64,000 nt of DNA from Bradyrhizobium oligotrophicum S58 (GCF_000344805.1 NC_020453.1:2852001-2916000), one strand, 5' to 3'. Numbered from the stretch's first letter, positions 52,404 to 61,225 are shown. The notes: generated from the sequence alone by a model not told the origin. A program made the numbers and translations.

Positions 52404-53120
52404 GTGGATGCGGTGATCGAGGCCGAGGGGCAGGGCCCGTCGACCCAGGCGAGCCATGTGTATGACCGGCTGCGCGAGGACCTGCTGTCCGGCCGGCTCG
52501 CGCCGTCGCGCAAGCTGCAGATGCGGTTTTTGACCGAGACCTATCAGACCGGGCAGACGCCGCTGCGCGAGGCGCTCAACCGTCTCACCGCCGACGGGTT
52601 GGTCGAGGTGCGTGAGCAGCGCGGCTTCTACGTCAAGGACATCAGCCGCGCCGAGCTCGCCGAGCTGACCAAGACGCGCTGCTGGGTCGAGGCGCTGGCG
52701 CTGCGCGAGTCGATGGCGGCGGCGACGCCTGATTGGGAGGAGCAGCTGGTGCTGGCGCAGCATCGCCTCAGCCGCGCGCCGCGCTCGCTCAGCGCGACGA
52801 CGTTCGAGGACAATCCGGAGTGGGAGAGGCTGCACCGGATCTATCACCGGATCCTGATCTCCAACTGCGGCTCGCAATCGCTGATCGCGTTCTGCGGTCA
52901 ACTCGCCGACCAGCTCTATCGCTATCGCCGGCTGTCGATCCGCAAGGCGTTTCCATCACGCGCCGTCGGCGACGAGCACGCCGACATCGTCAACGCCGTG
53001 CTGAACGCCGACACGGAAGGCGCGGTCGCGCTGCTCACCGCGCACTATCAGCGCACCGCCGACGTGATCCTGCAGGACGAGACGATCTTTCCGGAGCTGC
53101 GCAAGAACAAGCAGACGTAA
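52404..53120 (+). CDS. GntR-family regulator, FadR/FCD type
   Basis: Protein of 238 residues from a GTG with AGAGGAG seven bases upstream. The winged helix-turn-helix (about residues 12-80) has SHVYDRLREDLLSGRLAP and TPLREALNRLTADGLVE. The C-terminal FCD domain (about 90-215) holds Asp/His-type metal and effector contacts (DEHADIVNAVLNAD, LTAHYQRT). These regulators are usually repressors released by a pathway acid. Divergence from the meta-cleavage operon makes it the local regulator. Confidence 0.88.
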   Translation: MDAVIEAEGQGPSTQASHVYDRLREDLLSGRLAPSRKLQMRFLTETYQTGQTPLREALNRLTADGLVEVREQRGFYVKDISRAELAELTKTRCWVEALALRESMAAATPDWEEQLVLAQHRLSRAPRSLSATTFEDNPEWERLHRIYHRILISNCGSQSLIAFCGQLADQLYRYRRLSIRKAFPSRAVGDEHADIVNAVLNADTEGAVALLTAHYQRTADVILQDETIFPELRKNKQT

Positions 53121-53122
53121 GG

Positions 53123-53791
53123 TCACGTCGTCGCGGCGAGGAAGAAGTCGACGCGCTTCTCGACATGCGCCTGGGCTTCCTTCTTCAGGGCCCGCATGTC
53201 CTCGCCGAGCAGGCTGCGGATCAGCACGGCGAACACGACGAGATCGAGGAAGATCCGTGCGCTGTCCTCGATACGGTCGGCCGAGAATGCGCCCTTGCCG
53301 GCGAGGCCTTCGGCGCGGGCCAGCTCGCCGATCGCGTGGCTCACATTGCAGGTGGCGCGCTTGCGGGCCGTATCCTGGATTTCGAGCGTCAGCTCGGGAA
53401 AACGCGGATTTTCAGCAATCGCGGTGCGCATCAGGCCGATCGTGTCCTCGACGAAGGCGCGCTCGATCAAGGTCAGCCCGAGGCTGATCAGCCGGGCGCG
53501 AAAGGTGCGGCCCTGCGGTACGAGGTTCTCATATTGGGTGTTGCGCGCGGCATGGCGGGCGATCACCGCCGCGAACAGCGCCGCCTTGCTGGGAAAGCGC
53601 GCATAGATGGTCGGCTTGCCGGCGCGCGCGGTCTGCGCGATCTCGTCGACGCTCGCGCCCTCGAAGCCATTTGCGAGGAACACCGTCTTTGCCGCGTCGA
53701 GAATGCGTTCCTCGACCTCGCCGGCACGTTCGAGCGAAGGCCGCCCCACCTTGCCGCGCGCCGTCTTGGAAGCAACCATTCGATCCGCCAT
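53123..53791 (-). CDS. TetR-family transcriptional regulator
   Basis: Protein of 222 residues from the ATG at 53791; an in-frame GTG at 53851 would add 20 Lys-rich residues. The N-terminal helix-turn-helix is typical: ERILDAAKTVFLANGFEGAS, then IAQTARAGKPTIYARFPSKAALF (core GKPTIYARF). The C-terminal domain resembles the TetR_C group with long helices (IFLDLVVFAVLIRSLLGED). Its stop is two bases from the convergent GntR stop. The target may be the CHRD gene, which is divergent from it. Confidence 0.88.
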   Translation of the reverse strand: MADRMVASKTARGKVGRPSLERAGEVEERILDAAKTVFLANGFEGASVDEIAQTARAGKPTIYARFPSKAALFAAVIARHAARNTQYENLVPQGRTFRARLISLGLTLIERAFVEDTIGLMRTAIAENPRFPELTLEIQDTARKRATCNVSHAIGELARAEGLAGKGAFSADRIEDSARIFLDLVVFAVLIRSLLGEDMRALKKEAQAHVEKRVDFFLAATT

Positions 53792-53985
53792 GGCTTTCTT
53801 TCTTTCGAGGCTTTCTTTCGAGGCCTTTTTGTTCCCGTCCTTGTTTGGCACAGGGGTCGGGATTGTTCAATCAACGCGGCCGAGGCCGCTGCTCATGCCT
53901 GGGTACCAACGCGTTTGACGGAATATCGGCTTGCCCGCGGGGTCTCGAACACTCAGACTGCACAAAACGATTTGGGAGGAAAACC

Positions 53986-54417
53986 ATGGCTGGGAAATTC
54001 GTTCATCTGGCGTTGCTCGCCGTCGCCGCCTGCGTCGCGGCCGCGCCGCTCGCTCATGCCGAAACCGTCATCCTGAAGTCCGAGCTCAAGGCCGCCAACG
54101 AGGTGCCGCCGAATGCCTCCGCCGCGTCGGGCGCGGCTGAAGCAAGCCTCGATACCGCGACCAGGACGCTGACCTGGAAGGTCACCTATTCGGGCCTCAC
54201 CGGGCCGGCGATGGGGGCCCATTTCCACGGCCCCAGCGAGCCCGGCAAGAATGCCGGCATCGTGCTGCCGTTCAAGAGCCCTGAAAGCCCGATTAGCGGC
54301 TCGGCCGTGATCACGGACGCCCAGGCCGCCGATCTGCTGGCCGGCAAATGGTACGCCAACGTCCACACTCAGGCGAACCCGGGCGGCGAAATTCGCGGCC
54401 AGATGACGAGGCAGTGA
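53986..54417 (+). CDS. secreted CHRD-domain protein
   Basis: Protein of 143 residues; GGGAGGA at 53974-53980 marks the ATG at 53986. A signal peptide ends at PLAHA near residue 25. The rest is a CHRD domain: LKAANEVPPNASAASGAAEA, LTWKVTYSGLTGPAMGAHFHGPS (core: GAHFHGP), and WYANVHTQANPGGEIRGQM at the C-terminus, with the conserved His residues of the fold. CHRD proteins are exported beta-rich proteins of unknown molecular role. Confidence 0.88.
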   Translation: MAGKFVHLALLAVAACVAAAPLAHAETVILKSELKAANEVPPNASAASGAAEASLDTATRTLTWKVTYSGLTGPAMGAHFHGPSEPGKNAGIVLPFKSPESPISGSAVITDAQAADLLAGKWYANVHTQANPGGEIRGQMTRQ

Positions 54418-54442
54418 GGCGCGAGGTCCTGCGGGCTCGCCG

Positions 54443-56038
54443 TCATGCCGCCAGTTCCGGCTTGGCGGCGCGGCCCGGGACGGCTGACACCCGGCGCACG
54501 TCGAGGAACTGCTTGAAGCGGCCGAGCGACAGCGGCGGCGCGACTAGATAACCCTGGCCTTCCTCGACCCCGCAGGCGATCAGCGCATCGACCTGCTCCT
54601 GATGCTCGATGCCCTCGGCGACCACGGACATGTCGAGCTCGCGCGCCAGCGCCACCAGCATCTGCACCACCACGATGGCGGACTGGTCGCGGGTGATCGC
54701 GTCGACGAAGAACTTGTCGATCTTGAGGATGCGCGCGCCGAGCCGCTGGATATAGGACAGGCCGCTATGGCCGATGCCGACGTCGTCGAGCGCGACGCGG
54801 AAGCCGAGCTCGCCGAGCTCCTTTACGACGTCAGTCGCCTTGTCGAGATCGGCAAGCTCCTCGCGCTCGGTGACCTCGAGCACGACCTGGCGGGTGGAGA
54901 CCGATGACGACGCGACCGTCTTGCGCAGATCGTCGATGAAGCGGTCGCCGAGCAGATGACGCGGGGTGATGTTGACGGACAGCTTGAACAGCTTGTCCTG
55001 CTTCATCTCCGGCTGCAGCTCGCGCAAGGCGGTCTTGAGAAGCTGCCAGGTCAGCTTCTCGATGCGGCCGGAGCTCTCGGCCAGCGGGATGAAGCTCATC
55101 GGCGGAATCAGCCGGCCATCCGGCTTTTCCCAGCGCGCCAGGATCTCGCAGCCGATGATGTCGCCGGTCTTCAGCCGGAAGGTCGGCTGCACATAGGGCT
55201 TGAACTCGTTGGCCGCGAGCGCGCGGTCGAGCTCGGCGACCGGATCCACCGGCCGGCTGAGGTAGCTCGCGAGCAGCAGGCCGAATACGCCGCCCAGCGT
55301 GCCGGCGGCGAGCATCGTCAGGAGATAAGCGAGGTCGCGGCGCGCGCTCAGGCTCTGTGGCCGCACATGGATCGTGGCCTGCAGCGGATAGCGGTCGGAC
55401 ACGGTGGTGAAAGCGACGGACTGCGCCGGCGACTTGGCGGATGCGTCGGGATGATAGCCCGCTACCTGCTCGCCATCGGGCAGGGTCAGGGTGACGTTGC
55501 TCTCGGCGCGCAGGCCGACCGGCATCACGTCCAGCAAATTGCCGTCGATGCGCAGGATCGCCGCCAGCGACCGTTGCGCGTCGATGTCGCGCATCACGCC
55601 GAATGCGGCGCCGGTGAACTGCTCGACGCGGAACAGCCGCAACTCGCCGTCGGCGGACTTGAACATCTCGTCGCGCCGCGCCCAGCCATTGTCGAATTCG
55701 AGCGTCTCCGAATAGGCTGCGCATTGAACCGCTCCGTCGCGATCGACGGTGCGGATGTCCTTGATGATGGTGCCTTGATAGACGTGAAGGCGCAGCGCCT
55801 GCAGTGCGATGGCGCTGCAGTCCATGGGACCCTTTGCGATGAGGCGGTTCAGGATCGATCCGGCCGAGTCGATCGCGGCCTCGGAGCGGCGCAGCGCCAC
55901 CTTGCTGAGCTCGCTGAGCTGCCGCGCGGTCTGGCCGCCGATCAGTGCGGTGACGGCGAGATCGGCGCCGGCCAGGAAGACCCCGACGCAGGCGACCACC
56001 GCCCCGACACGAAGCATGTGTTTGCGTTGCAATGCCAT
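54443..56038 (-). CDS. CSS-motif EAL-domain cyclic-di-GMP phosphodiesterase
   Basis: Protein of 531 residues from the ATG at 56038; an ATG ten codons upstream is also possible. Two transmembrane segments (about 8-30 and 225-245) flank a periplasmic CSS-type sensor with Cys in GPMDCSAIAL and DGAVQCAAYSE, which in this family form a regulatory disulfide. The EAL domain has ExL as GCEILARW, SVNITPRHLL, LEVTERE, DDVGIGHSGL, KIDKFF and EGIEHQEQ, so the catalytic residues are present. It should break down cyclic-di-GMP in response to periplasmic thiol state. Confidence 0.88.
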   Translation of the reverse strand: MALQRKHMLRVGAVVACVGVFLAGADLAVTALIGGQTARQLSELSKVALRRSEAAIDSAGSILNRLIAKGPMDCSAIALQALRLHVYQGTIIKDIRTVDRDGAVQCAAYSETLEFDNGWARRDEMFKSADGELRLFRVEQFTGAAFGVMRDIDAQRSLAAILRIDGNLLDVMPVGLRAESNVTLTLPDGEQVAGYHPDASAKSPAQSVAFTTVSDRYPLQATIHVRPQSLSARRDLAYLLTMLAAGTLGGVFGLLLASYLSRPVDPVAELDRALAANEFKPYVQPTFRLKTGDIIGCEILARWEKPDGRLIPPMSFIPLAESSGRIEKLTWQLLKTALRELQPEMKQDKLFKLSVNITPRHLLGDRFIDDLRKTVASSSVSTRQVVLEVTEREELADLDKATDVVKELGELGFRVALDDVGIGHSGLSYIQRLGARILKIDKFFVDAITRDQSAIVVVQMLVALARELDMSVVAEGIEHQEQVDALIACGVEEGQGYLVAPPLSLGRFKQFLDVRRVSAVPGRAAKPELAA

Positions 56039-56188
56039 CGTGTCGTGAACGCTCCCCCGTATGACCACGGGGCATCGTTCAATCCAACCTTCAACTTTCC
56101 GTATATTGGCGGCCGATATGCCTTGCGGCAGCGCCAGGAGGGCGGGCGGGGCCTGAAAGCTGGTTAAGGACGTCTTACCAGGGGCGGC

Positions 56189-57376
56189 TCAGGCCGCCTC
56201 GTCTGGCGTACCGCTCGGAACCGCCGCCTCGGCGCGCTCGGCCGGGAGCAGCATCAAGGCGGCGAGCGCCGACAGGCTCAGGCTCGCCGACACGATCAGC
56301 ACGCCGCGGCCGAGCCCATCGATCAGCAGGCCGAACAGCAGCGGCGCGAAGGCCTGGCAGATCCGCGATGGCGCGCCGATCAGGCCGAGCCGGTAGGCGT
56401 AGTTGGCGGGGCCGAAGATCGCGAGCGGCAGGGTGCCGCGGGCAATCGTCAGGATGCCGTTGCCGGAGCCGTGCAGCAGCGCGAACGCCGCCGCCGCACC
56501 GCCGCCGAACAGCCCGATCGTCAAGGCGCCGATCGGATGGGTGATGCAGGCGAGCCGCGCCGAGGCGAGCGGATGGAAGCGGCTGAGGAAGCCGGCCTCG
56601 AACACGCGCGCGGCGACCTGCGCCGGCCCGATCATCATGCCCGCGAACAGCGCCTGTGCCGGCGTCGCGCCGAACGCCTGCATCAGCCGCGGCAGATGCA
56701 CCGCCATCGCCGCGGTCACGGTCCACGCCGCCGCCATCGCAAACGCGATCAGCACCATCGGACGGTCGAGCGGGATGCTCGGCTTGCCCGTCGGCATCTC
56801 GCCGGGCGCCATCTGGGTCGCACGCGGCAGCGACAAATTGAGCGGCAGGCCGATCACGAGATGCGCGATCGCCCAGGCAAAACAGGTCTCGCGCCAGCCG
56901 ATCGTCGCGAGCCCCCAGGTGCTCAGCGGCCAGCCGACGGTGGAGGCGAAGCCTGCGATCAGGGTGATGCCGGTGATCGCGCCGCGGGCATCCTTGCCAT
57001 AGATGCGCCCGAGCGCGCCGAATGCAGCATCGTAGAGGCCGAGCCCCATGCCGACGCCGAGCAGGAGCCACGCCACCGCCATCACCCACAGCGAATGCGA
57101 CAGGCCGAGCAAAGCGAGCCCGCCCGCCAGCACGAGGTTGGAGGCGCACAGCACCTGACGGCCGCCGACGCGGTCGATCTGGCGGCCGATGCGCGGGCCC
57201 AACAGGCCGGAGATGATCAGCGAGGCCGAGAACGCGGCGAAGAACCAGTTGTTGGACAGGCCGAGATCCCTGGCGATCGGGTCGGCGAGGATGGCGGGCA
57301 GATAATAGCTCGATCCCCAGGCCAGCGTCTGGGCGGTGCCGAGAGCGATGACCACGCCCAGCCGTCGTGCCTGCAT
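56189..57376 (-). CDS. MFS transporter linked to the arsenic island (possibly ArsK-like)
   Basis: Protein of 395 residues with 12 predicted helices; GTAQTLAWGSSYYLPAILADP in helix 1 (core: AWGSSYYLP) and GRQIDRVGGR in the 2-3 loop are typical of this MFS group. It lies 43 bases downstream of the flavoprotein gene in the same direction. MFS efflux proteins of this length in rhizobial ars loci include the trivalent-arsenical exporter ArsK, and this could be one, but I cannot confirm it from motifs. The ends are well defined and no truncation is seen. Confidence 0.75.
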   Translation of the reverse strand: MQARRLGVVIALGTAQTLAWGSSYYLPAILADPIARDLGLSNNWFFAAFSASLIISGLLGPRIGRQIDRVGGRQVLCASNLVLAGGLALLGLSHSLWVMAVAWLLLGVGMGLGLYDAAFGALGRIYGKDARGAITGITLIAGFASTVGWPLSTWGLATIGWRETCFAWAIAHLVIGLPLNLSLPRATQMAPGEMPTGKPSIPLDRPMVLIAFAMAAAWTVTAAMAVHLPRLMQAFGATPAQALFAGMMIGPAQVAARVFEAGFLSRFHPLASARLACITHPIGALTIGLFGGGAAAAFALLHGSGNGILTIARGTLPLAIFGPANYAYRLGLIGAPSRICQAFAPLLFGLLIDGLGRGVLIVSASLSLSALAALMLLPAERAEAAVPSGTPDEAA

Positions 57377-57419
57377 TCCGTTCGACCTCTCCTTGGCTCC
57401 GCGTCACGAAGTCTCTGCG

Positions 57420-58781
57420 TCACGAGCAGCCGCAGCCGCTGCGACCAGCCAGCTTGGCTTTGGCATCATCGGCACAGCAACTGTCTACGCCCGATGGCGC
57501 CGGTCCGCCACAGCAGCCGGACAAGGCTGCAATGCTCTCCACCCCGCCGCGGGTGCAGACGCCCGTCTCAGGTAGCTGCAATTCAACGCGATGCGCGGCA
57601 GTCTTGTCGCCGGCAATGTCGGCGGTGATCGAACGGACCTGCTCATAGCCCGTCATCATCAGGAAGTTTGGCGCGCGGCCATAGCTCTTCATGCCGGCGA
57701 GATAGAGCCCGGGCTCGTCGGCCTGCGCCAGTTCGCGTGCGCCATGCGGCCGCACCGTGCCGCAGGAATGTTCGTTGGGATCGATCAACGGGGCCAGCGC
57801 AACAGGGGCTTCGATCGCGGGATCGAGCCGCAGGCGCAGCTCCGACAGCAGCGAGAGGTCGGGGCGGAAGCCGGTGGCGACGATCAGCTCGTCCGCCGTG
57901 ATGTGGCGGTCACCGGTGGCAATGATCGAGAGCCGGCCGTCATCGTCCGCAATCCGCGCCACGCGAAAACCGGTCTCGACCCGGATGCGCCCCGATCGCA
58001 CCAGCGCGGCGAAGGCCATGCCGAGCTCGCCGCGGGCCGCGAGCTGATCGGCGCTGCCGCCGCCGAACGCCTTCGCCGGATCGTCGCTGCGCAGCAGCCA
58101 GATCGCCCGCGTTTCCGGCGCATCCTCGGCAAGGGTCGCCAGCTCCATCAGCGTACCGATCGCCGAATGGCCGGCGCCCAGCACCGCAACCGTCTTGCCG
58201 GCGTAGCGGCTGCACTGCGCGCCGCAGACGTCGGGCATCCCATAGGCGATGCGCGTGCGATGCTCGGACTCGCCGAGCGCCGGCAGGCCGTTGCCGCCGG
58301 CGTGATTGGGCGAGAACCAGGTGCCGGAGACGTCGATCACGGCGTCGGCCTGCAGTGCCGCCTCGCCGTTGCCGTTGCGGGTGCGGATCTCGAACGGCGC
58401 ATCGGCGCGTCCCTTCGACTTGGCCTTGTCGAAGCCGACGCGGCTGATCGCGGTGACGCGATGCGATGTCCTGATGACGTCGCGTAGCGCAGTGCGCGTC
58501 GCGAGCGGCGCGAGATAGGCATCGATCAACTCGCGCCCGGTCGGGTAGACCTCGGGTTCGGGCGAATTCCATCCCGTCGCAGCGAGCAGCCGCGCCGCTG
58601 CGGTATCGATGTTGTATTTCCACGGCGAGAACAGCTGGACGTGCTGCCACTGCCGCACCGCATGGGCCGCTTCGGGTCCGGCCTCCAGCACGACCGGTTG
58701 CAGGCCGCGCTCCAGCGCATGCGCCGCTGCCGCGAGTCCGACCGGGCCGGCGCCGATGATTGCAACCGTCTTGGCATCCAT
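57420..58781 (-). CDS. FAD/NAD(P)-binding oxidoreductase with Cys-rich C-terminus (arsenic-linked)
   Basis: Protein of 453 residues; GGGAGGA seven bases upstream fixes the ATG at 58781. AIIGAGPVGLAAAAHALE at the N-terminus is the FAD motif, TVAVLGAGHSAIGTL near residue 200 the NAD(P)H motif, and IVATGFRPD the late FAD contact, as in flavin monooxygenase-like proteins of ars operons (ArsO-like). The last 32 residues contain seven Cys, as CC, CC and CGC clusters (GCCGGP, SCCADD, GCGCS), a likely trivalent-metalloid site. A palindrome matching the ArsR1 control region lies just upstream. Confidence 0.83.
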   Translation of the reverse strand: MDAKTVAIIGAGPVGLAAAAHALERGLQPVVLEAGPEAAHAVRQWQHVQLFSPWKYNIDTAAARLLAATGWNSPEPEVYPTGRELIDAYLAPLATRTALRDVIRTSHRVTAISRVGFDKAKSKGRADAPFEIRTRNGNGEAALQADAVIDVSGTWFSPNHAGGNGLPALGESEHRTRIAYGMPDVCGAQCSRYAGKTVAVLGAGHSAIGTLMELATLAEDAPETRAIWLLRSDDPAKAFGGGSADQLAARGELGMAFAALVRSGRIRVETGFRVARIADDDGRLSIIATGDRHITADELIVATGFRPDLSLLSELRLRLDPAIEAPVALAPLIDPNEHSCGTVRPHGARELAQADEPGLYLAGMKSYGRAPNFLMMTGYEQVRSITADIAGDKTAAHRVELQLPETGVCTRGGVESIAALSGCCGGPAPSGVDSCCADDAKAKLAGRSGCGCS

Positions 58782-58795
58782 CACGTGTTCCTCCC

Positions 58796-58811
58796 ATATT
58801 TCTAGAATCAT
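58796..58811. promoter_or_regulatory. ArsR-type operator before the flavoprotein gene
   Basis: ATATTTCTAGAATCAT contains the palindromic core TTCTAGAA. The first 13 bases are identical to a site upstream of the minus-strand arsR gene (59189-59204). It lies 15 bases before the flavoprotein start, between it and arsR, so the same repressor probably controls both. Confidence 0.55.
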
Positions 58812-58830
58812 CGAATTATTTGCCAAATGA

Positions 58831-59148
58831 TCAGGCGGCCGGCCTCTCGGTGCCGCAGCCTTGCTCCTCGGCGCAGCATTCGGAGACCAGGAAGCCGAGC
58901 AGGGAGCGCATCACGTCATATTCGGCATGGCAGACCAGCGTCGTACCCTCGCGCTGCTGCGAGATCAGCCCGACCGCGACCAGCGCCTTGACGTGATGCG
59001 ACAGCGTGGACGCCGGAATCTTCAGCCGCTCCTGCAGCCGGCCGACCGGCATTCCGGCATGCCCGGCGCGCACCAGCGCGCGGTAGATCTTCAGGCGCGT
59101 GGTGTTGCCGAGGGCTTCCAGGCGGGCAGCGGCGTCGTCGAGCTTCAT
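58831..59148 (-). CDS. arsR: ArsR-family metalloregulator 1
   Basis: Protein of 105 residues, winged helix of the ArsR/SmtB family: LEALGNTTRLKIYRALV, then recognition helix IPASTLSHHVKALVAVGL. The usual ELCVCDL arsenic site in the helix is absent; instead Cys73 and a C-terminal cluster Cys91, Cys92 and Cys98 (ECCAEEQGCG) could bind As(III), as in other ArsR types with C-terminal sites. It is divergent from the second arsR and upstream of the flavoprotein gene. Confidence 0.88.
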   Translation of the reverse strand: MKLDDAAARLEALGNTTRLKIYRALVRAGHAGMPVGRLQERLKIPASTLSHHVKALVAVGLISQQREGTTLVCHAEYDVMRSLLGFLVSECCAEEQGCGTERPAA

Positions 59149-59188
59149 GACAAGAAGGATGCGGCACGCGGCGGGCCGAAGTCAAACG

Positions 59189-59204
59189 ATATTTCTAGAA
59201 TATT
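59189..59204. promoter_or_regulatory. ArsR-type operator upstream of arsR 1
   Basis: ATATTTCTAGAATATT has TTCTAGAA as its exact palindromic core and is the twin of the site at 58796. It lies 40 bases upstream of the minus-strand arsR start, suggesting autoregulation. Confidence 0.55.
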
Positions 59205-59273
59205 GGAAATATTGGGGTGAGGGATCGCGACCTCAGCGGATGCGCCAGTTGCCCGCTCCACCTCTCGTCCTGC

Positions 59274-59311
59274 TTGACTTTGGCAATATATATCCATAAT
59301 TCTGGATATAT
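59274..59311 (+). promoter_or_regulatory. promoter and operator of the plus-strand arsR-arsC-acr3 operon
   Basis: TTGACT at 59274-59279 and ATAATT at 59296-59301 (spacing 16) form the promoter. ATATATCCA (59288-59296) and TGGATATAT (59303-59311) form a perfect 9-base inverted repeat that covers the -10 element and the start codon at 59310. Transcription would begin within a few bases of the ATG, so the mRNA is probably leaderless, and repressor binding would block polymerase directly. The sequence differs from the TTCTAGAA sites. Confidence 0.6.
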
Positions 59312-59672
59312 GGAAAGCGAGCAAGCTGTTCTGGCCTTGGCCGCGCTGGCGCAGTCGACGCGCCTGCAGGCCTTTCGCATGTTGGTGCAGCATGAGCCTG
59401 GGGGGCTGGCGGCGGGTGAGCTCGCAAGTCTGCTCGAAGTGCCGCAGAACACGCTGTCGGCGCATCTCTCCGTGCTCGCGCGGGCCGGCCTCGTCACCTC
59501 GCAGCGGCACAGCCGCTCGATCGTCTACCGGGCCGATCTCTCGCAGTTCCGGGAGGTCGCGCTGTTTCTGCTGCAGGACTGCTGCGGCGGACGCCCGGAG
59601 GTCTGCGCGCCCGTCATCGAAAGTCTCACGCCTTGTTGTGCGCCGAAGCGCAAGGAGAAGAGCCGTGCCTGA
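59310..59672 (+). CDS. arsR: ArsR-family metalloregulator 2
   Basis: Protein of 120 residues from the ATG at 59310; the open frame extends upstream but contains the promoter. The winged helix has ALAQSTRLQAFRMLV and the recognition helix VPQNTLSAHLSVLARAGL. Five Cys residues lie after residue 90 (DCCGGRPEVC at 91, 92 and 99; PCC at 109-110), a different arrangement from regulator 1, and a vicinal CC pair suits As(III). The arsC start lies inside its last codons (8-base overlap), coupling regulator and reductase. Confidence 0.88.
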   Translation: MESEQAVLALAALAQSTRLQAFRMLVQHEPGGLAAGELASLLEVPQNTLSAHLSVLARAGLVTSQRHSRSIVYRADLSQFREVALFLLQDCCGGRPEVCAPVIESLTPCCAPKRKEKSRA

Positions 59673-60192
59673 TCGCAGCTACAATGTGCTGTTTCTCTGC
59701 ACCGGAAATTCGGCGCGCTCGGTGCTGGCCGAGTCGATCCTTCGCAAGGATGGTGCCGGCCGCTTCCGCGCCTTCTCCGCCGGCAGCACGCCGAAGGGCG
59801 CGGTACATCCCCTGGCGCTCGAGACACTCGTGCGCATGGACTATCCGACCGACGATCTGCGCTCCAAGAGCTGGAGCGAGTTCGCCGTCGCTGGCGCGCC
59901 GGTGATGGATTTCGTGTTCACCGTCTGCGACAATGCCGCCGGCGAAGCCTGCCCGATCTGGCCGGGGCAGCCGATGACCGCGCATTGGGGCATCGAGGAT
60001 CCGGCGGCGGCCGCAGGCACGGAGCTGGAGAAGCTCACGGCGTTCACGACCGCCTTCCGTTATCTGAAGAACCGGATCGACGCCTTCATCAATCTGCCGC
60101 TTGGCCGCATCGACGCGTTGTCGCTCGGCACGCGGCTGCGCGAGATCGGGACGGGCGATGGGACAACCTCGTTCCGCTCCGACGTGGCGTGA
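59665..60192 (+). CDS. arsC: arsenate reductase, low-molecular-weight phosphatase type
   Basis: Protein of 175 residues from a GTG at 59665, with AAGGAG seven bases upstream, overlapping the end of arsR. LFLCTGNSARSVLAE contains the CX5R P-loop (Cys12, Arg18). FSAGSTPKGAVHPLALE is the second hallmark, and VFTVCDNAAGEACP near residues 90-103 carries the Cys pair that shuttles the disulfide. It reduces arsenate to arsenite for export by Acr3. The C-terminus (about 150-175) is longer than in the Staphylococcus enzyme. Confidence 0.9.
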   Translation: MPDRSYNVLFLCTGNSARSVLAESILRKDGAGRFRAFSAGSTPKGAVHPLALETLVRMDYPTDDLRSKSWSEFAVAGAPVMDFVFTVCDNAAGEACPIWPGQPMTAHWGIEDPAAAAGTELEKLTAFTTAFRYLKNRIDAFINLPLGRIDALSLGTRLREIGTGDGTTSFRSDVA

Positions 60193-60196
60193 TCCG

Positions 60197-61225
60197 ATGA
60201 CGACGTTCGAGCGCTATCTGACGGTCTGGGTCCTGCTCTGCATCATCACGGGAATCGGTCTCGGCCATCTGATGCCGGGTCTGTTCGCCGTCGTGGCATC
60301 TGCTGAACTCGCCCGCGTCAACCTGCCGGTCGCGGCCCTGATCTGGCTGATGATCATTCCGATGCTGCTGAAGATCGATTTCGCCGCGCTCGGCAATGTG
60401 AAGGAGCATTGGCGCGGCATCGGCGTCACCTTGTTCGTGAACTGGGCCATCAAGCCGTTTTCGATGGCACTGCTCGGCAGTGTCTTCATTGGCCATGTCT
60501 TCGCCCCGATGCTGCCCGCGGGGCAGCTGTCGTCGTACGTGGCCGGACTCATCCTGCTGGCGGCCGCGCCGTGCACGGCCATGGTGTTCGTGTGGTCCAA
60601 CCTCTGCGAGGGTGAGCCGCACTATACGCTGAGCCAGGTCGCGCTCAACGACGTCATCATGGTGTTCTTGTTTGCACCGCTCGTCGGTCTTCTGCTCGGC
60701 GTCGCCTCGATCTCGGTGCCCTGGACCACGCTGCTGCTGTCGGTGCTGCTCTACATCGTGGTGCCGGTGATCGTGTCGCAGCTCTGGCGCCGGGCGTTGC
60801 TGCGCGCGAAGGGAGGCGCCTTCGAGCGCACCATGCGCGTGCTACAGCCGGTCTCTCTGGTCGCGCTGCTGGCGACGCTCGTGCTGCTGTTCGGCTTCCA
60901 GGGCGAGCAGATCCTGAAACAGCCGGTCGTGATCGCGATCCTTGCCGTGCCGATCCTGATCCAGGTCTATCTCAACGCGGGCATTGCCTATTGGCTGAGC
61001 CGCCGGCTCGGCGTGGCCTGGTGCGTCGCGGCTCCGGCCGCGTTGATCGGCGCCAGCAATTTCTTCGAGCTGGCGGTCGCCGCCGCGATCAGCCTGTTCG
61101 GGCTCGACTCCGGGGCCGCGCTTGCGACCGTCGTCGGGGTTCTGGTCGAAGTCCCCGTGATGCTGTCGGTCGTACGCATCGTCAAGGCGACGCGAAGCTG
61201 GTACGAAGCGGGCCTGCCGGCATAA
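60197..61225 (+). CDS. acr3: Acr3-family arsenite efflux transporter
   Basis: Protein of 342 residues with ten predicted helices. The conserved Cys of Acr3, needed for arsenite transport, is Cys126 in AAAPCTAMVFVWSNL; GASNFFELAVAAAIS and NDVIMVFLFAPLV are further family marks. It extrudes As(III) driven by the proton gradient. Its ATG is four bases after the arsC stop, so arsR-arsC-acr3 form one operon. Confidence 0.93.
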   Translation: MTTFERYLTVWVLLCIITGIGLGHLMPGLFAVVASAELARVNLPVAALIWLMIIPMLLKIDFAALGNVKEHWRGIGVTLFVNWAIKPFSMALLGSVFIGHVFAPMLPAGQLSSYVAGLILLAAAPCTAMVFVWSNLCEGEPHYTLSQVALNDVIMVFLFAPLVGLLLGVASISVPWTTLLLSVLLYIVVPVIVSQLWRRALLRAKGGAFERTMRVLQPVSLVALLATLVLLFGFQGEQILKQPVVIAILAVPILIQVYLNAGIAYWLSRRLGVAWCVAAPAALIGASNFFELAVAAAISLFGLDSGAALATVVGVLVEVPVMLSVVRIVKATRSWYEAGLPA

